A stretch of DNA of 64,000 bases from Rurimicrobium sp040387755. GTDB lineage: Bacteria; Bacteroidota; Bacteroidia; Chitinophagales; Chitinophagaceae. The notes beneath the pieces were generated by a model. The model did no database searches. It saw only the letters and a list, made by a program, of their open reading frames with translations, and was not told the DNA's origin. Of the stretch, positions 49,438-58,336 are shown in pieces. Made by a program: the position numbers and the translations under genes. How positions within the stretch are numbered: the first letter of the stretch is position 1; each line of letters starts with the position of its first letter. The stretch is from contig JAZKDB010000002.1 of assembly GCA_040387755.1 (NCBI GenBank), forward strand, positions 434,001-498,000. The letters run 5' to 3'.

Positions 49438-50137
49438 GATAGTACTTGATGAAACTCAATTGTTGCAACTCAAAAAGTTTATCATTTCAAAAGGAATAAA
49501 AGAAGAGGATGTAATCCATGAAATCCTCGATCATTTTGCCTGCAAAGTAGAGGAAGTAATGAATGATAATATCTACCTCTCTTTTGAAAAAGCAATTGAG
49601 CATGCATATTTTAGTTTCGGATACAACGGATTCAAAAAAATTAGTTTGCAGTATGAAAAAAGAATGACACAAATGGTTTGGACTGAGTTTAAACCGGCTT
49701 TACTAAAGGTGATGCAATCAAAACTTATCGTTTGCTCCTTCGTCTGGTGCACTTCACTTTTTATGCTGATGTTCTATATTGAATGGAATAAAATAGAAAA
49801 TCGGATGCACGAATTTGTCACTTATAGCGCCGTAATTAGCTTTATTATATTCAATGCGATAAGATTTCACGGTTCAATGATTGCTAAAGCCGGCTTGGCT
49901 GACATGGCTTTTGACAAAAATATCAAAATGTGGCAAAAGAAAGTGATTAAAATGCCCAGGATTGATTCATTAAACCTGCTTTTTATACTTTCCTTCATAT
50001 TGTTGAAAGTCGACCCAAACTACTTTATAATAATCTTTATGACTCTAAGCTTGGGTGGTTTATTAAATAGCTTTACCCGTAAAGAAACAATGAAGAGAAT
50101 GAACAATAAACTTAATAACCGTTTTGTCTATGAATAA
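49430..50137 (+). CDS. PadR-linked membrane protein, copy 1
   Basis: 235 residues, family not named with certainty. A soluble N-terminal part of about 75 residues (QLKKFIISKGIKEEDVIHE, then EILDHFACKVEE) resembles the DUF1700/HAAS-like helical domain often found beside PadR genes. About four to five membrane helices follow. It shares the N-terminal domain and layout with the next gene, so the two are paralogues from tandem duplication. Translation starts within the padR stop (8-base overlap ATGAATAA), suggesting coupling. Role unknown; such HAAS-domain proteins may bind PadR and control its activity, which is inference. Confidence 0.78.
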   Translation: MNKIVLDETQLLQLKKFIISKGIKEEDVIHEILDHFACKVEEVMNDNIYLSFEKAIEHAYFSFGYNGFKKISLQYEKRMTQMVWTEFKPALLKVMQSKLIVCSFVWCTSLFMLMFYIEWNKIENRMHEFVTYSAVISFIIFNAIRFHGSMIAKAGLADMAFDKNIKMWQKKVIKMPRIDSLNLLFILSFILLKVDPNYFIIIFMTLSLGGLLNSFTRKETMKRMNNKLNNRFVYE

Positions 50138-50849
50138 TATTGAACTTAATGAAGATCAACTGTGGCAGTTACGGGAATTTATTATGCACAGAGGGATAAA
50201 AGAACCCGATGTAATCAATGAAATACTGGATCATTTTGCCTGTAAAGTGGAAGAAATTTGGAGTAGAGAAAAGAATTTATCCCTTGAAAAAGTGATGCAA
50301 TTAGCACATCAATCATTTGGTGCCAGTGGCTTCCGACCTCTGATTGCTCAATATGAAAACCATCTGGAACAAGTGACGAATAGCATTTTCAAGCAGGAGC
50401 TTAAAAAAGTGTTGTCATCGCCAAAAGTGTTGTTTATAATTTCCTTTGGGCTGATTTTTGTTCCCATTCTAAATTTACTTGGCAGTAAAATTGGCAACCA
50501 CTGGTTCTTTGACATGGAATTGATTAGTCTGCTGTCTATAGTTCTTGTTTCATCACTTTATGCCATTATTATGTTTAAAAAACATCAAGGCTTAACTAAA
50601 GACAGAAACAAAAAAAAGAAAACAACTTATTTGTGGCAGAGGCAAAGATTTGCTGTCCCTCATATGCCTGTTTTGATTATTTTTTTTATAACCCCATTTT
50701 TGTATCGTCAACTTGACCCAAAGTTATTTACTACAGCAATGGCATTTTTTATGGTTGTTACACTTATCAGAGTTTTGACTCAATACCAAACTTATCTAGC
50801 CATTGAAAAAAGATTCGACATAAAAACCTCGAATGCTATGCCTCTTTAG
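50130..50849 (+). CDS. PadR-linked membrane protein, copy 2
   Basis: 239 residues, paralogue of the preceding gene. The N-terminal domain is best conserved (FIMHRGIKEPDVINEILDH and FACKVEE), followed by about four membrane helices and a Lys-rich loop (KDRNKKKKTTYLW). Start is ATG 50130, which gives the same 8-base ATGAATAA overlap with the previous stop as the padR junction; the TTG at 50124 is rejected. The 3' end overlaps the convergent flippase gene by 14 bases. Confidence 0.78.
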   Translation: MNNIELNEDQLWQLREFIMHRGIKEPDVINEILDHFACKVEEIWSREKNLSLEKVMQLAHQSFGASGFRPLIAQYENHLEQVTNSIFKQELKKVLSSPKVLFIISFGLIFVPILNLLGSKIGNHWFFDMELISLLSIVLVSSLYAIIMFKKHQGLTKDRNKKKKTTYLWQRQRFAVPHMPVLIIFFITPFLYRQLDPKLFTTAMAFFMVVTLIRVLTQYQTYLAIEKRFDIKTSNAMPL

Positions 50850-52287
50850 CTAGGAGTCCTTTTATATTTGCCCAAGACCAAAAACGAAACAAGAATAACA
50901 GCAACAATGTTGCCACTAGTAGTATACTTAGTTTCAAAAACCAATCAAGTGATAAACTATTAGCAACAAATGCAACCAAAACCACACTGAGTACAAAGCC
51001 CAGATGTGCGCCTAACCAACGATAATTGTGAGGTAATGTGCAATTACGATGCGCATAAAAAATCACTAAAAGAGCTACCAACCACTCAGTTATCAATACA
51101 GCCCAGGCTGCACCTATTGCCTGGTATCTGGGTATAAGGATTGCATGTAAAGATAGATTTACGATAACAACTGCTACAGATAGCTTATTCAGAAGGGGCA
51201 ATTTGCCCTTTGCTGTCAGCAGCGTAGAATAAATATACATCAGGCAATATGCAGGAAAACTACACATTAGCAAAGCGAAGATTTCGCCATCGGCACCATT
51301 GCTTGCTTTATGATACAGAAACTGCATTATATCCCGCCCCCAAAAAACAGCAACCAAGGCAACAACGAAAGCAATGGGCATCATAATATTAACACTTGTC
51401 CTTACGGTAAGGGCAATGTCTTCCTTTTGTGCAAACATTCTTGAAAAAATCGGAAGCAACATACCAGCAAACATTATTCCGAAAATATTGGCTACATCCA
51501 ACAAACGAAAAGCCGATGCATAAATACCTGCCTGCATTTTACCTTCTGCACCACAAAGACGTTCAATCATTACAGAATCTGCACGCATGTATATCGACAT
51601 CAGGAATACTAACAGGGCAAAAGGGGCGCTTTGGATAATGACCAGTTTTATGATTCTGGGACGAAAGGAAAAATGAATGGGCACCGGACTAATTTTTGCC
51701 AAGGCAAAAAAAGCAACCAGAACAGCAAAGCCATAGCAGGCAATTTGACTCCAAACAAACCATTCAATCCTGAAACTATCGGCAAACTGAGGCAATACCA
51801 ATAATCCACCACAGATAATAATCATCAGCAATCTGTCTATTACAGCGAGAACTCCATCAAGTTTGAAAAAATGTAACGCTGCTACATTACTCCGCAAAAA
51901 AGACAACATTGAATTAAGAGATAAAATCCCCAAAACAGCCATCAAAAGGTTTATTTGTTCCCATTTGTATCCCAAAAGCAACGCAACGGCTATAACTATA
52001 ATGCCATAAACAAAGCAAAGCATTACTCTGGTCCAGAACATAGACGAAAACAGTTCACTTATTTTTTGAACATCAGCAGATATCTCACGGCTGCTATACT
52101 GAGTGAGGCCAAAATCCAGAACAATCTGAAAAATCATACCAAGGTTAAGCAATGCCTGAAACGCACCATAACTTTCATAACCAACACGGATTTGAACATT
52201 TCTGTCTATCATAAATATCCATATCGCCTTAACAAGGATATTCACTACTAAGACAAATAAGAGATTCTTGACTAATTGTTGCCGCAC
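50836..52287 (-). CDS. Polysaccharide flippase, Wzx/MATE-like
   Basis: Membrane protein with twelve to fourteen helices of the MOP superfamily (oligosaccharide flippase). Marks: QALLNLGMIFQIVLDFGLTQYSSREIS at the first pair of helices (FGLTQYSSREI), ADSVMIERLCGAEGKMQAGIYASAFR in the middle (G-x-YASAFRL), and repeating P-x-F/Y-x-R patterns late in the chain. It should flip undecaprenyl-linked units for surface glycans. Start is placed at GTG 52287 (MRQQLVKNLL) because the longer frame to 52416 runs into the divergent glycosyltransferase gene. It pairs with that gene functionally. Confidence 0.85.
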   Translation of the reverse strand: MRQQLVKNLLFVLVVNILVKAIWIFMIDRNVQIRVGYESYGAFQALLNLGMIFQIVLDFGLTQYSSREISADVQKISELFSSMFWTRVMLCFVYGIIVIAVALLLGYKWEQINLLMAVLGILSLNSMLSFLRSNVAALHFFKLDGVLAVIDRLLMIIICGGLLVLPQFADSFRIEWFVWSQIACYGFAVLVAFFALAKISPVPIHFSFRPRIIKLVIIQSAPFALLVFLMSIYMRADSVMIERLCGAEGKMQAGIYASAFRLLDVANIFGIMFAGMLLPIFSRMFAQKEDIALTVRTSVNIMMPIAFVVALVAVFWGRDIMQFLYHKASNGADGEIFALLMCSFPAYCLMYIYSTLLTAKGKLPLLNKLSVAVVIVNLSLHAILIPRYQAIGAAWAVLITEWLVALLVIFYAHRNCTLPHNYRWLGAHLGFVLSVVLVAFVANSLSLDWFLKLSILLVATLLLLFLFRFWSWANIKGLLAKEA

Positions 52288-52344
52288 AGAAATAATGGAT
52301 GTTACCCTTTTTGAAAATTTGACTGAAAACAAAAAGTAAAAATA

Positions 52345-52352
52345 TACTTTTG
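52345..52352 (+). promoter_or_regulatory. -7 box TACTTTTG for the glycosyltransferase gene
   Basis: TAnnTTTG match 11 bases before ATG 52364. TTTG at 52318-52321 is 23 bases upstream, a slightly long spacing for a -33 box. Confidence 0.55.
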
Positions 52353-52363
52353 CACGCAATAAT

Positions 52364-53503
52364 ATGAAGATAGCGGTCAATACAAGATTATTACTCAAAG
52401 GTCGATTAGAAGGCATCGGTTGGTATACCTACCAGACGCTGAAAAGAATCGTAGAAAATCATCCGGAACATGAATTCATTTTTATCTTTGACAGACCCTA
52501 TGATCAATCATTTATTTTCGGCAATAATGTAACGCCTGTTGTTGTTGGTCCGCCGGCTCGGCATCCAATTTTGTTTTATCTATGGCTGGACTGGAGTGTA
52601 GCTTTTGTATTGCGTAAATATAAAGCCGATGTCTTTTTAAGTCCAGATGGATTTGGCACACTCAATTCGCGGGTACCCACTTGTCTGGTGATACACGATT
52701 TAGCATTTGAGCATTATCCACAACATCTCAAAACAAGCCATAGCATTTACTTTAGAAAATTTACACCACGTTTTGCACGTAAAGCAAAGAGGATTGTAAC
52801 AGTATCGGAATATTCTAAAAAAGACATTTCAGAACATTATCAGATACCACTTGAAAAAATTGCGGTAAGCAATAATGCAGCACATGATGAATATGTGCCG
52901 CTTGACTGGGAAAGCAAAGAAAGAATAAAAGCAAAATACACAGATGGCTGTGAATACTTTATTTTCACCGGTGCTCTGCATCCACGAAAGAATGTGGTGA
53001 ATTTATTAAAAGCATTTATCCGTTTCAAGAAAAGGAATGGCAGCAACATGAAACTTGTAATTGTAGGTCGTATGGCCTGGAATTATAAAGAAGTAGTAGA
53101 GATGAAAAACGAAATGCCTTTTAAAGAAGAGGTTATCTGGCTGGGTTATCTGAATGTAAATGAATTGGCATCGGTTATGGGTGCTGCTTATGCTTTGGTG
53201 TATGCATCTTTATTCGAAGGATTTGGTATTCCTATTATAGAAGCCTATAAATGTGGTGTTCCGGCAATAGTGAGTAATACATCGAGTATGCCGGAAGTGG
53301 CAGGAGATGCCGCTTTAATTGTTGACCCCAATGATTATCATGATATTGCCGACAAAATGAGTATGCTATATAAAGACGAAAATTTACATCTTCAACTTTC
53401 AAAAAAAGCACTGATACAAACATCAAATTTCACCTGGGATAAAGCCGCAGAAATATTGTGGGAAAACATCCTGCTATGTGCGTCCGAAGCAAAAAATAAA
53501 TAA
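52364..53503 (+). CDS. GT4-family glycosyltransferase
   Basis: Cytoplasmic GT-B glycosyltransferase that adds a sugar to a lipid-linked glycan. N-terminal half: LLLKGRLEGIGWYTYQTL (acceptor side) and SPDGFGTLNSRVPTCLVIHDLAFEHYP (HDLAFEHYP). C-terminal nucleotide-sugar site: FTGALHPRKNVVNLLKAF, WLGYLN, and the E-x7-E block SLFEGFGIPIIEAYKCGVP with SNTSSMPEVAGDAALIVDP. Length 379. It is divergent from the flippase gene and ends in a hairpin terminator that overlaps its stop. Donor and acceptor unknown. Confidence 0.9.
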   Translation: MKIAVNTRLLLKGRLEGIGWYTYQTLKRIVENHPEHEFIFIFDRPYDQSFIFGNNVTPVVVGPPARHPILFYLWLDWSVAFVLRKYKADVFLSPDGFGTLNSRVPTCLVIHDLAFEHYPQHLKTSHSIYFRKFTPRFARKAKRIVTVSEYSKKDISEHYQIPLEKIAVSNNAAHDEYVPLDWESKERIKAKYTDGCEYFIFTGALHPRKNVVNLLKAFIRFKKRNGSNMKLVIVGRMAWNYKEVVEMKNEMPFKEEVIWLGYLNVNELASVMGAAYALVYASLFEGFGIPIIEAYKCGVPAIVSNTSSMPEVAGDAALIVDPNDYHDIADKMSMLYKDENLHLQLSKKALIQTSNFTWDKAAEILWENILLCASEAKNK

Positions 53504-53528
53504 GCCATTGTATTGCTACAATGGCTTA
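53501..53528 (+). terminator. Terminator overlapping the glycosyltransferase stop
   Basis: TAAGCCATTGTA (53501-53512, including the stop codon), TTGC loop, TACAATGGCTTA (53517-53528), then AATTTTT. Confidence 0.8.
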
Positions 53529-54129
53529 AATTTTTGAATGATACAGTAAAGGCTTGCGCCCACGGTATCCTCGAGGTTTGGCACCATTGCAAAGATAGTT
53601 GATTATTAGACAGAGAATAAATTAGTTGTAAAAAGAAATTCATTTAGTGAAATGAAAACTTAAAGATCCGTTTCGTCGTTTGGGTAAATGTTTCGAAGAA
53701 AAAAATAAAAACCGCTATTTTGGCAAAGACTTTTAGGTGTTTATCAAAATAAAAAGAGCCATCCTAATAGATATTAGGACGGCTCACTTACTAACCCATT
53801 AAATTCACAACTTGACACAAAGATAAGGGTTAAAGCCTTAGTAAAAAAGATTTTTCAGGATTTTGCTGTTATAAAATTTTTACTAAAATGTAGATAAATA
53901 AATATTTTTTACATTCAATTATTTATACAATTTAAAAAAATCTGGAAAATAAAATTCAACATTAAATATAATTATTTAGCAATTTAATTAGGTAAATATT
54001 GTTATTAATATACGTTTTATACTTTAGTAAAAATAACCTCTATCTATATTTCGACTCATAAAGTATATGAAGTCCTAATCATTAACCGGATTTTGCATAA
54101 AAACAATTAACTTGGCTCAAATTTTCTTT
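53504..54129. other. Gene-free, increasingly AT-rich stretch
   Basis: 626 bases without a convincing gene. Contents: the terminator at 53501-53528, a second hairpin at 53756-53785, and about 200 bases (53860-54060) of very AT-rich sequence with runs of A and T. No repeats or promoters that I would call securely, although the AT-rich part could carry upstream elements for the gene at 54130. Confidence 0.6.
53756..53785. terminator. Hairpin in the gene-free stretch
   Basis: GAGCC-A-TCCTAAT (53756-53768) pairs with ATTAGGA-C-GGCTC (53773-53785), one A/C mismatch, 4-base loop; a possible second terminator, but the T run is weak. Confidence 0.5.
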
Positions 54130-55224
54130 ATGTTTAGAAAACTTTTGCTGCTGATACCTATATTATTAATAAGCAAGTATGCTGATTCTCAACCATTATC
54201 TGTTTATACAGATATTCAAAATCAAGTAATGGTTTGGGATAATGGAGTAATCAGAAAGGTAGATTACCTCCAACCCATAGAAATGAAGGTCGGACGAATA
54301 GCGATGCCGTATATAGATAATTCCAATAACTTCAAGGTGTATTATAGGGGTGGTGTGAGGAAACTGAATATTGGATTTACTAATCAATTTCAAGCTACAG
54401 ATTGCATCATACCTTTTTTAAATGCCACATCGCTTAATGTTTTTGACAGAGGTGAAGTTAAAAATTTATCACGTATGTGTACCCAGTACTTTGCTGGTGA
54501 TAGCCTGATTTTCTTTTTAGATGGTCGGACACAACAATACAATGCTTATTATAATGGAGAAACTGTACCGGTTGAACCTTTTTTGGCTGCTACTAATAAC
54601 GGTGTTGGGCAGGTAGAACTAAAAAGTAACATTGCGGCATATGTAAATTATGCCAATCAATTTCACCTTTTTTATCACGGAGCTATTATTAATCAGGAAG
54701 CTTACCCGGTAAGCTCTTTCAAAACCGGAAGAAATACTGTAGCCTATGTAGACGCCAACAATACATTTAAAGTATTTAACGATGGGCAAACTCAGGTTTT
54801 AGAGAGTTTTCCTCCACAAAACTTTCAGGTAGGCTGCGATATGGTGGCTTATGTGACAGTTGATGGCAATTTCAATATTTTTCATAAAGGGAAAGTGCAT
54901 AAAATGGGCTTCTTCAAACCAAATTATCAGGTTTCGGATTTCGTTTGCCTTTATCAGGATCCTAGTGGTTACAGTAAGGTCTTTCAGGATGGTATAACTA
55001 CCACACTTGAACCTTATATGCCTGAAAAATATGTAGCACAATATAATTCTGTTGCTTACTTCGACAGGAATAATGTGCTCAAACTGTACAGCAATGGTGC
55101 AGTCAATGAAGTAACGAGTGCTTTACAACCTAACCAAGCCAACTGGTCTTTGAATTATGATGTTGTAATGTATCAGATTGGCAACAACTTTTTTAAATTC
55201 TATTACCAAGGAACAGAATATTAA
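54130..55224 (+). CDS. Secreted repeat protein of unknown function
   Basis: 364 residues with a signal peptide (MFRKLLLLIPILLISKYADS). The body is built from about six to seven repeats of roughly 45-50 residues. Each has an aromatic pair and Asn/Asp turn, for example AYVDANNTFKVFNDG, AYVTVDGNFNIFHKG, AYFDRNNVLKLYSNG and AYVNYANQFHLFYHG. The repeats look like beta-propeller blades or beta-hairpin ribbons. No T9SS tag or lipobox; probably periplasmic or secreted. No family recognised. Start is ATG 54130, because the TTG at 54112 gives no better signal. The S9 peptidase gene follows after 51 bases and may be cotranscribed. Confidence 0.72.
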   Translation: MFRKLLLLIPILLISKYADSQPLSVYTDIQNQVMVWDNGVIRKVDYLQPIEMKVGRIAMPYIDNSNNFKVYYRGGVRKLNIGFTNQFQATDCIIPFLNATSLNVFDRGEVKNLSRMCTQYFAGDSLIFFLDGRTQQYNAYYNGETVPVEPFLAATNNGVGQVELKSNIAAYVNYANQFHLFYHGAIINQEAYPVSSFKTGRNTVAYVDANNTFKVFNDGQTQVLESFPPQNFQVGCDMVAYVTVDGNFNIFHKGKVHKMGFFKPNYQVSDFVCLYQDPSGYSKVFQDGITTTLEPYMPEKYVAQYNSVAYFDRNNVLKLYSNGAVNEVTSALQPNQANWSLNYDVVMYQIGNNFFKFYYQGTEY

Positions 55225-55275
55225 ACATTCTTATACTTCAAAAAATTCCCTGAACAGAATCAATTCTCTTTTCAA

Positions 55276-57291
55276 ATGAAAAAAAAACTACTTAGCGCTG
55301 CATTGATAGCCAGCAGTACAGTAATGGCACAAAACGTGATGACGCCCGAATTACTATGGAGTCTTTATAGAGTAAATGCCAATGCTCTAAGTGCAGATGG
55401 CAAAAGTGTCTACTACTCTACAAAGAAATATGATATCAAAAGCGAGAAAGGAAGCACTGTAGAGTATATCGCCAATATTGCAACAGGCAAAAAAACAAAA
55501 AACAATGCATCCAAAGGCAAATCGGTTTTCCAACAGTCCGAAAATGAATGGTATGCTTCTGATGAAAAATTCATTTATCGTAGTACAGATGAAGGGGCGA
55601 CCTGGGCAAATATTCGCGCTGTTATAAAAGATGCTGAAAATTTAAAAATATCTCCGGACGGTAAATATATTGCCTATAGTAAAGAAGTTTTAGTCTCTCC
55701 AACCAATGGTAAAGACATTTATAAAGATTTGGACAAAACTACGGCCCAAATTTATACAGACCTTAATTACCGACATTGGGATAAATGGAGTGACGGTAAA
55801 TTCTCTCATCTGTTTATCGAGAACCTAAAGGGTGGAGCGGCTAAAGATTTATTAAAAGACCTTCCCTTTGATTGTCCGCAAAAACCTCATGGAGGTGCTG
55901 AAGATTTTGTATGGAGCCCGGGCAGTGAAAATCTGGTGTATGTGTGCAAAAAAAAGTTCGGCAAAGAGTATGCACTGAGTACCAATACCGACTTATATCT
56001 TTATAATATCAAAGAAGAAAGTACTGTTAACCTTACCGAAGGAATGATGGGTTATGATATGAATCCATCTTTTAGTGCTGATGGTCATTTCCTTGCGTTT
56101 ACCAGCATGAAAAGAGACGGCTTTGAAGCGGATAAAAACGACCTTATTGTGATGGATTTGTCCAACAAATACAAACGGAACATGACCAGTCACTGGGACG
56201 AAACGGTTGGAGGCTTCAGATGGAGTAAAAATGGAAATGAAATCTACTTCACTGCACCATGGAAAGGAACAGAACAATTATTTGTGGTAAATGTTCCTTC
56301 TAATCTGATGGCTAAAATATTAGCACCAATTACTCAAATCACCAATGGAGATTTTGACGTTACAGGTATTGTTGGCGAAACAAAAAACGAATTGATTGTT
56401 AGTCGCACAGACTGGAATCATGCTACTGAACTTTTTGCCGCAGACAAAGAAAACGGAACTATGCGAGCCATTACGCATGAGAATGATAATCTTTACGCAG
56501 GAATCAAAAAGAGTAAAATTGCCAAACGTTACATCAAAACAACGGATGGCAAAGAAATGTTTGCATGGGTAATCTATCCGCCTGATTTCAATCCGATGAA
56601 AAAATACCCTACCCTTCTTTATTGTCAGGGAGGACCTCAGGGAGCACTTTCTCAATTCTATTCTTTCCGTTGGAATTTCCAACTTATGGCAGCCCAGGGT
56701 TATATTGTCATAGCGCCAAATCGTAGGGGTATGCCAGGTTGGGGTGTAAAATGGAACGCTGATATCAGTAAAGACTGGGGCGGACAAGCCATGGATGATT
56801 ATTTATCTGCAATCGACGATATCAGTAAAGAAAAATTTGTGGATAAGAACCGTTTGGGATGTGTAGGAGCCAGCTATGGTGGCTATAGTGTATTTATGCT
56901 TGCCGGCATTCATAACAATCGCTTTAAAAGCTTTATTTCTCATTGCGGATTATTTGACCTTAAAAGCTGGTATGGAACGACTGAAGAGTTGTGGTTTGCC
57001 AATTGGGATATCGGAGGTAATTACTGGCAAAAAGATGCACCGGAAAGCTACAGCAAATTTAATCCCAGCAATTATGTAGACAAATGGAACACTCCGATAA
57101 TGGTGATTCAAGGTGGCCTGGATTTTCGTGTGCCAATAGAGCAGGGGCAACAGGCATTTCAGGCAGCTCAATTAAAAGGATTGAAAAGTAAATTCCTTTA
57201 TTTTCCTAACGAAAACCATTGGGTAATGCATGCACAAAATGGCATTCTTTGGCAACGTGAATTTTTTAAATGGCTAAAAGAAACTTTATAA
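55276..57291 (+). CDS. S9 prolyl oligopeptidase family serine peptidase, exported
   Basis: 671-residue peptidase of the dipeptidyl/acylaminoacyl-peptidase type. Signal peptide (LLSAALIASSTVMAQ), N-terminal seven-bladed propeller (several D-G-K/S and W-S-P-G-style turns such as FVWSPGSENLVY), then an alpha/beta-hydrolase. Nucleophile Ser is in GASYGGYSVFM, Asp in GGLDFRVPIEQ, His in NENHWVMHAQN. It should clip dipeptides or N-blocked peptides in the periplasm as part of peptide nutrition, a common trait in this phylum. It probably shares a transcript with the repeat protein and is closed by a strong terminator. Confidence 0.92.
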   Translation: MKKKLLSAALIASSTVMAQNVMTPELLWSLYRVNANALSADGKSVYYSTKKYDIKSEKGSTVEYIANIATGKKTKNNASKGKSVFQQSENEWYASDEKFIYRSTDEGATWANIRAVIKDAENLKISPDGKYIAYSKEVLVSPTNGKDIYKDLDKTTAQIYTDLNYRHWDKWSDGKFSHLFIENLKGGAAKDLLKDLPFDCPQKPHGGAEDFVWSPGSENLVYVCKKKFGKEYALSTNTDLYLYNIKEESTVNLTEGMMGYDMNPSFSADGHFLAFTSMKRDGFEADKNDLIVMDLSNKYKRNMTSHWDETVGGFRWSKNGNEIYFTAPWKGTEQLFVVNVPSNLMAKILAPITQITNGDFDVTGIVGETKNELIVSRTDWNHATELFAADKENGTMRAITHENDNLYAGIKKSKIAKRYIKTTDGKEMFAWVIYPPDFNPMKKYPTLLYCQGGPQGALSQFYSFRWNFQLMAAQGYIVIAPNRRGMPGWGVKWNADISKDWGGQAMDDYLSAIDDISKEKFVDKNRLGCVGASYGGYSVFMLAGIHNNRFKSFISHCGLFDLKSWYGTTEELWFANWDIGGNYWQKDAPESYSKFNPSNYVDKWNTPIMVIQGGLDFRVPIEQGQQAFQAAQLKGLKSKFLYFPNENHWVMHAQNGILWQREFFKWLKETL

Positions 57292-57318
57292 CAAACTCAG
57301 TACATTGAATACTAACTT

Positions 57319-57360
57319 TAAAAGAAATGCCCTTCAGATAGTTGAAGGGCATTTCTTTTA
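57319..57360. terminator. Terminator between the S9 peptidase gene and ribF
   Basis: 18-bp perfect stem (57319-57336 with 57343-57360), loop GATAGT, A/T runs on both sides; bidirectional. Confidence 0.87.
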
Positions 57361-57400
57361 AAAACAATTAGAGACAAATATTTCTGAGTAAATAAAGCTT

Positions 57401-58336
57401 TTAAAAATGGGTATTTAGCGCCAATAATGCATTCGCTTTATCCTGATTTAATTGCATTTTCAGCCCCTCTAAACTATCAAATTTATACTCATCACGCAAA
57501 CGGGCAATAAAACCTATAGTGATATCCTGACCATAAATATCTGCATCAAAATCGAAGATATGTACTTCAATTTTCAAGCTGTCATCCTTTGTAACAGTTG
57601 GATTGTACCCAATATTAATCATCCCGCCATAGTGTATCTCTCTTACAACAACTTCAACAGCATATACACCCACTTTGGGCACAAGTTTATCAGCATCAGG
57701 TAATGCAATATTTGCTGTAGGAAAACCAATTGTTCGGCCTCTTTGAGCTCCTTCAACCACCCTACCTTTAATCCTATAAGACGTACCCAACATTTTCCTT
57801 GCTACTTCTACTGAACCTTCAACCAATGCTTTACGTATCTGGGTAGAACTTACCGCTGCCTCCGAAATCAATTGTGCAGAAATCTCTTTGACCTCGAAAG
57901 CATATTTTCCTGAATAACTGCGCAACATTGAAATGTCGCCAGTACGGTCATGACCAAAATGATGATCGTACCCAATGATAATCAGAGCGGGATTGAAAAT
58001 TTTTATCAAGAATTCCTCAATGTAGCTTTGAGCTGACAAGCCGGCAAATTCATGAGTAAAAGGCACTACAACTGTAACATCTATCCCAGCCTCTCTTACC
58101 AAATCCAATCGTTCATCCAAAGTACTTAATAATTTGAGCGACTCTCCGGGAAAAAGAAGTTTTCTTGGGTGTGGATTAAAAGTAATGAGTACGCTCGTAC
58201 CCTCAATTGCAAGAGCCTCATGCACTACCGATTGTAATATCTTCTTGTGACCCTGATGAACACCATCAAATGTACCAATGGTCAATACCGCTTTTTTAAG
58301 CTCTGGCAAATTCTCTGTCCCGTAAAAAATCTTCAT
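57401..58336 (-). CDS. ribF: Bifunctional riboflavin kinase / FAD synthetase
   Basis: Makes FMN and FAD. The N-terminal adenylyltransferase domain has TFDGVHQGHKKIL (HxGH) and ITFNPHPRKLL, then IIGYDHHFGHDRTGD and SSTQIRKAL. The C-terminal kinase domain has GRVVEGAQRGRTIGFPTANI (RTIGFPTANI) and GMINIGYNPTV, and ends with the DEYKFDSLEGLKMQL helix. Length 311 is standard. Its ATG overlaps the mgtE stop by one base (TAATG), a classic translational-coupling junction. No FMN riboswitch is seen. Confidence 0.94.
   Translation of the reverse strand: MKIFYGTENLPELKKAVLTIGTFDGVHQGHKKILQSVVHEALAIEGTSVLITFNPHPRKLLFPGESLKLLSTLDERLDLVREAGIDVTVVVPFTHEFAGLSAQSYIEEFLIKIFNPALIIIGYDHHFGHDRTGDISMLRSYSGKYAFEVKEISAQLISEAAVSSTQIRKALVEGSVEVARKMLGTSYRIKGRVVEGAQRGRTIGFPTANIALPDADKLVPKVGVYAVEVVVREIHYGGMINIGYNPTVTKDDSLKIEVHIFDFDADIYGQDITIGFIARLRDEYKFDSLEGLKMQLNQDKANALLALNTHF

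Noticed and set aside
52288..52416. N-terminal extension of the flippase
   Set aside because: It overlaps the start of the divergent glycosyltransferase gene and its promoter; GTG 52287 gives a normal flippase N-terminus.
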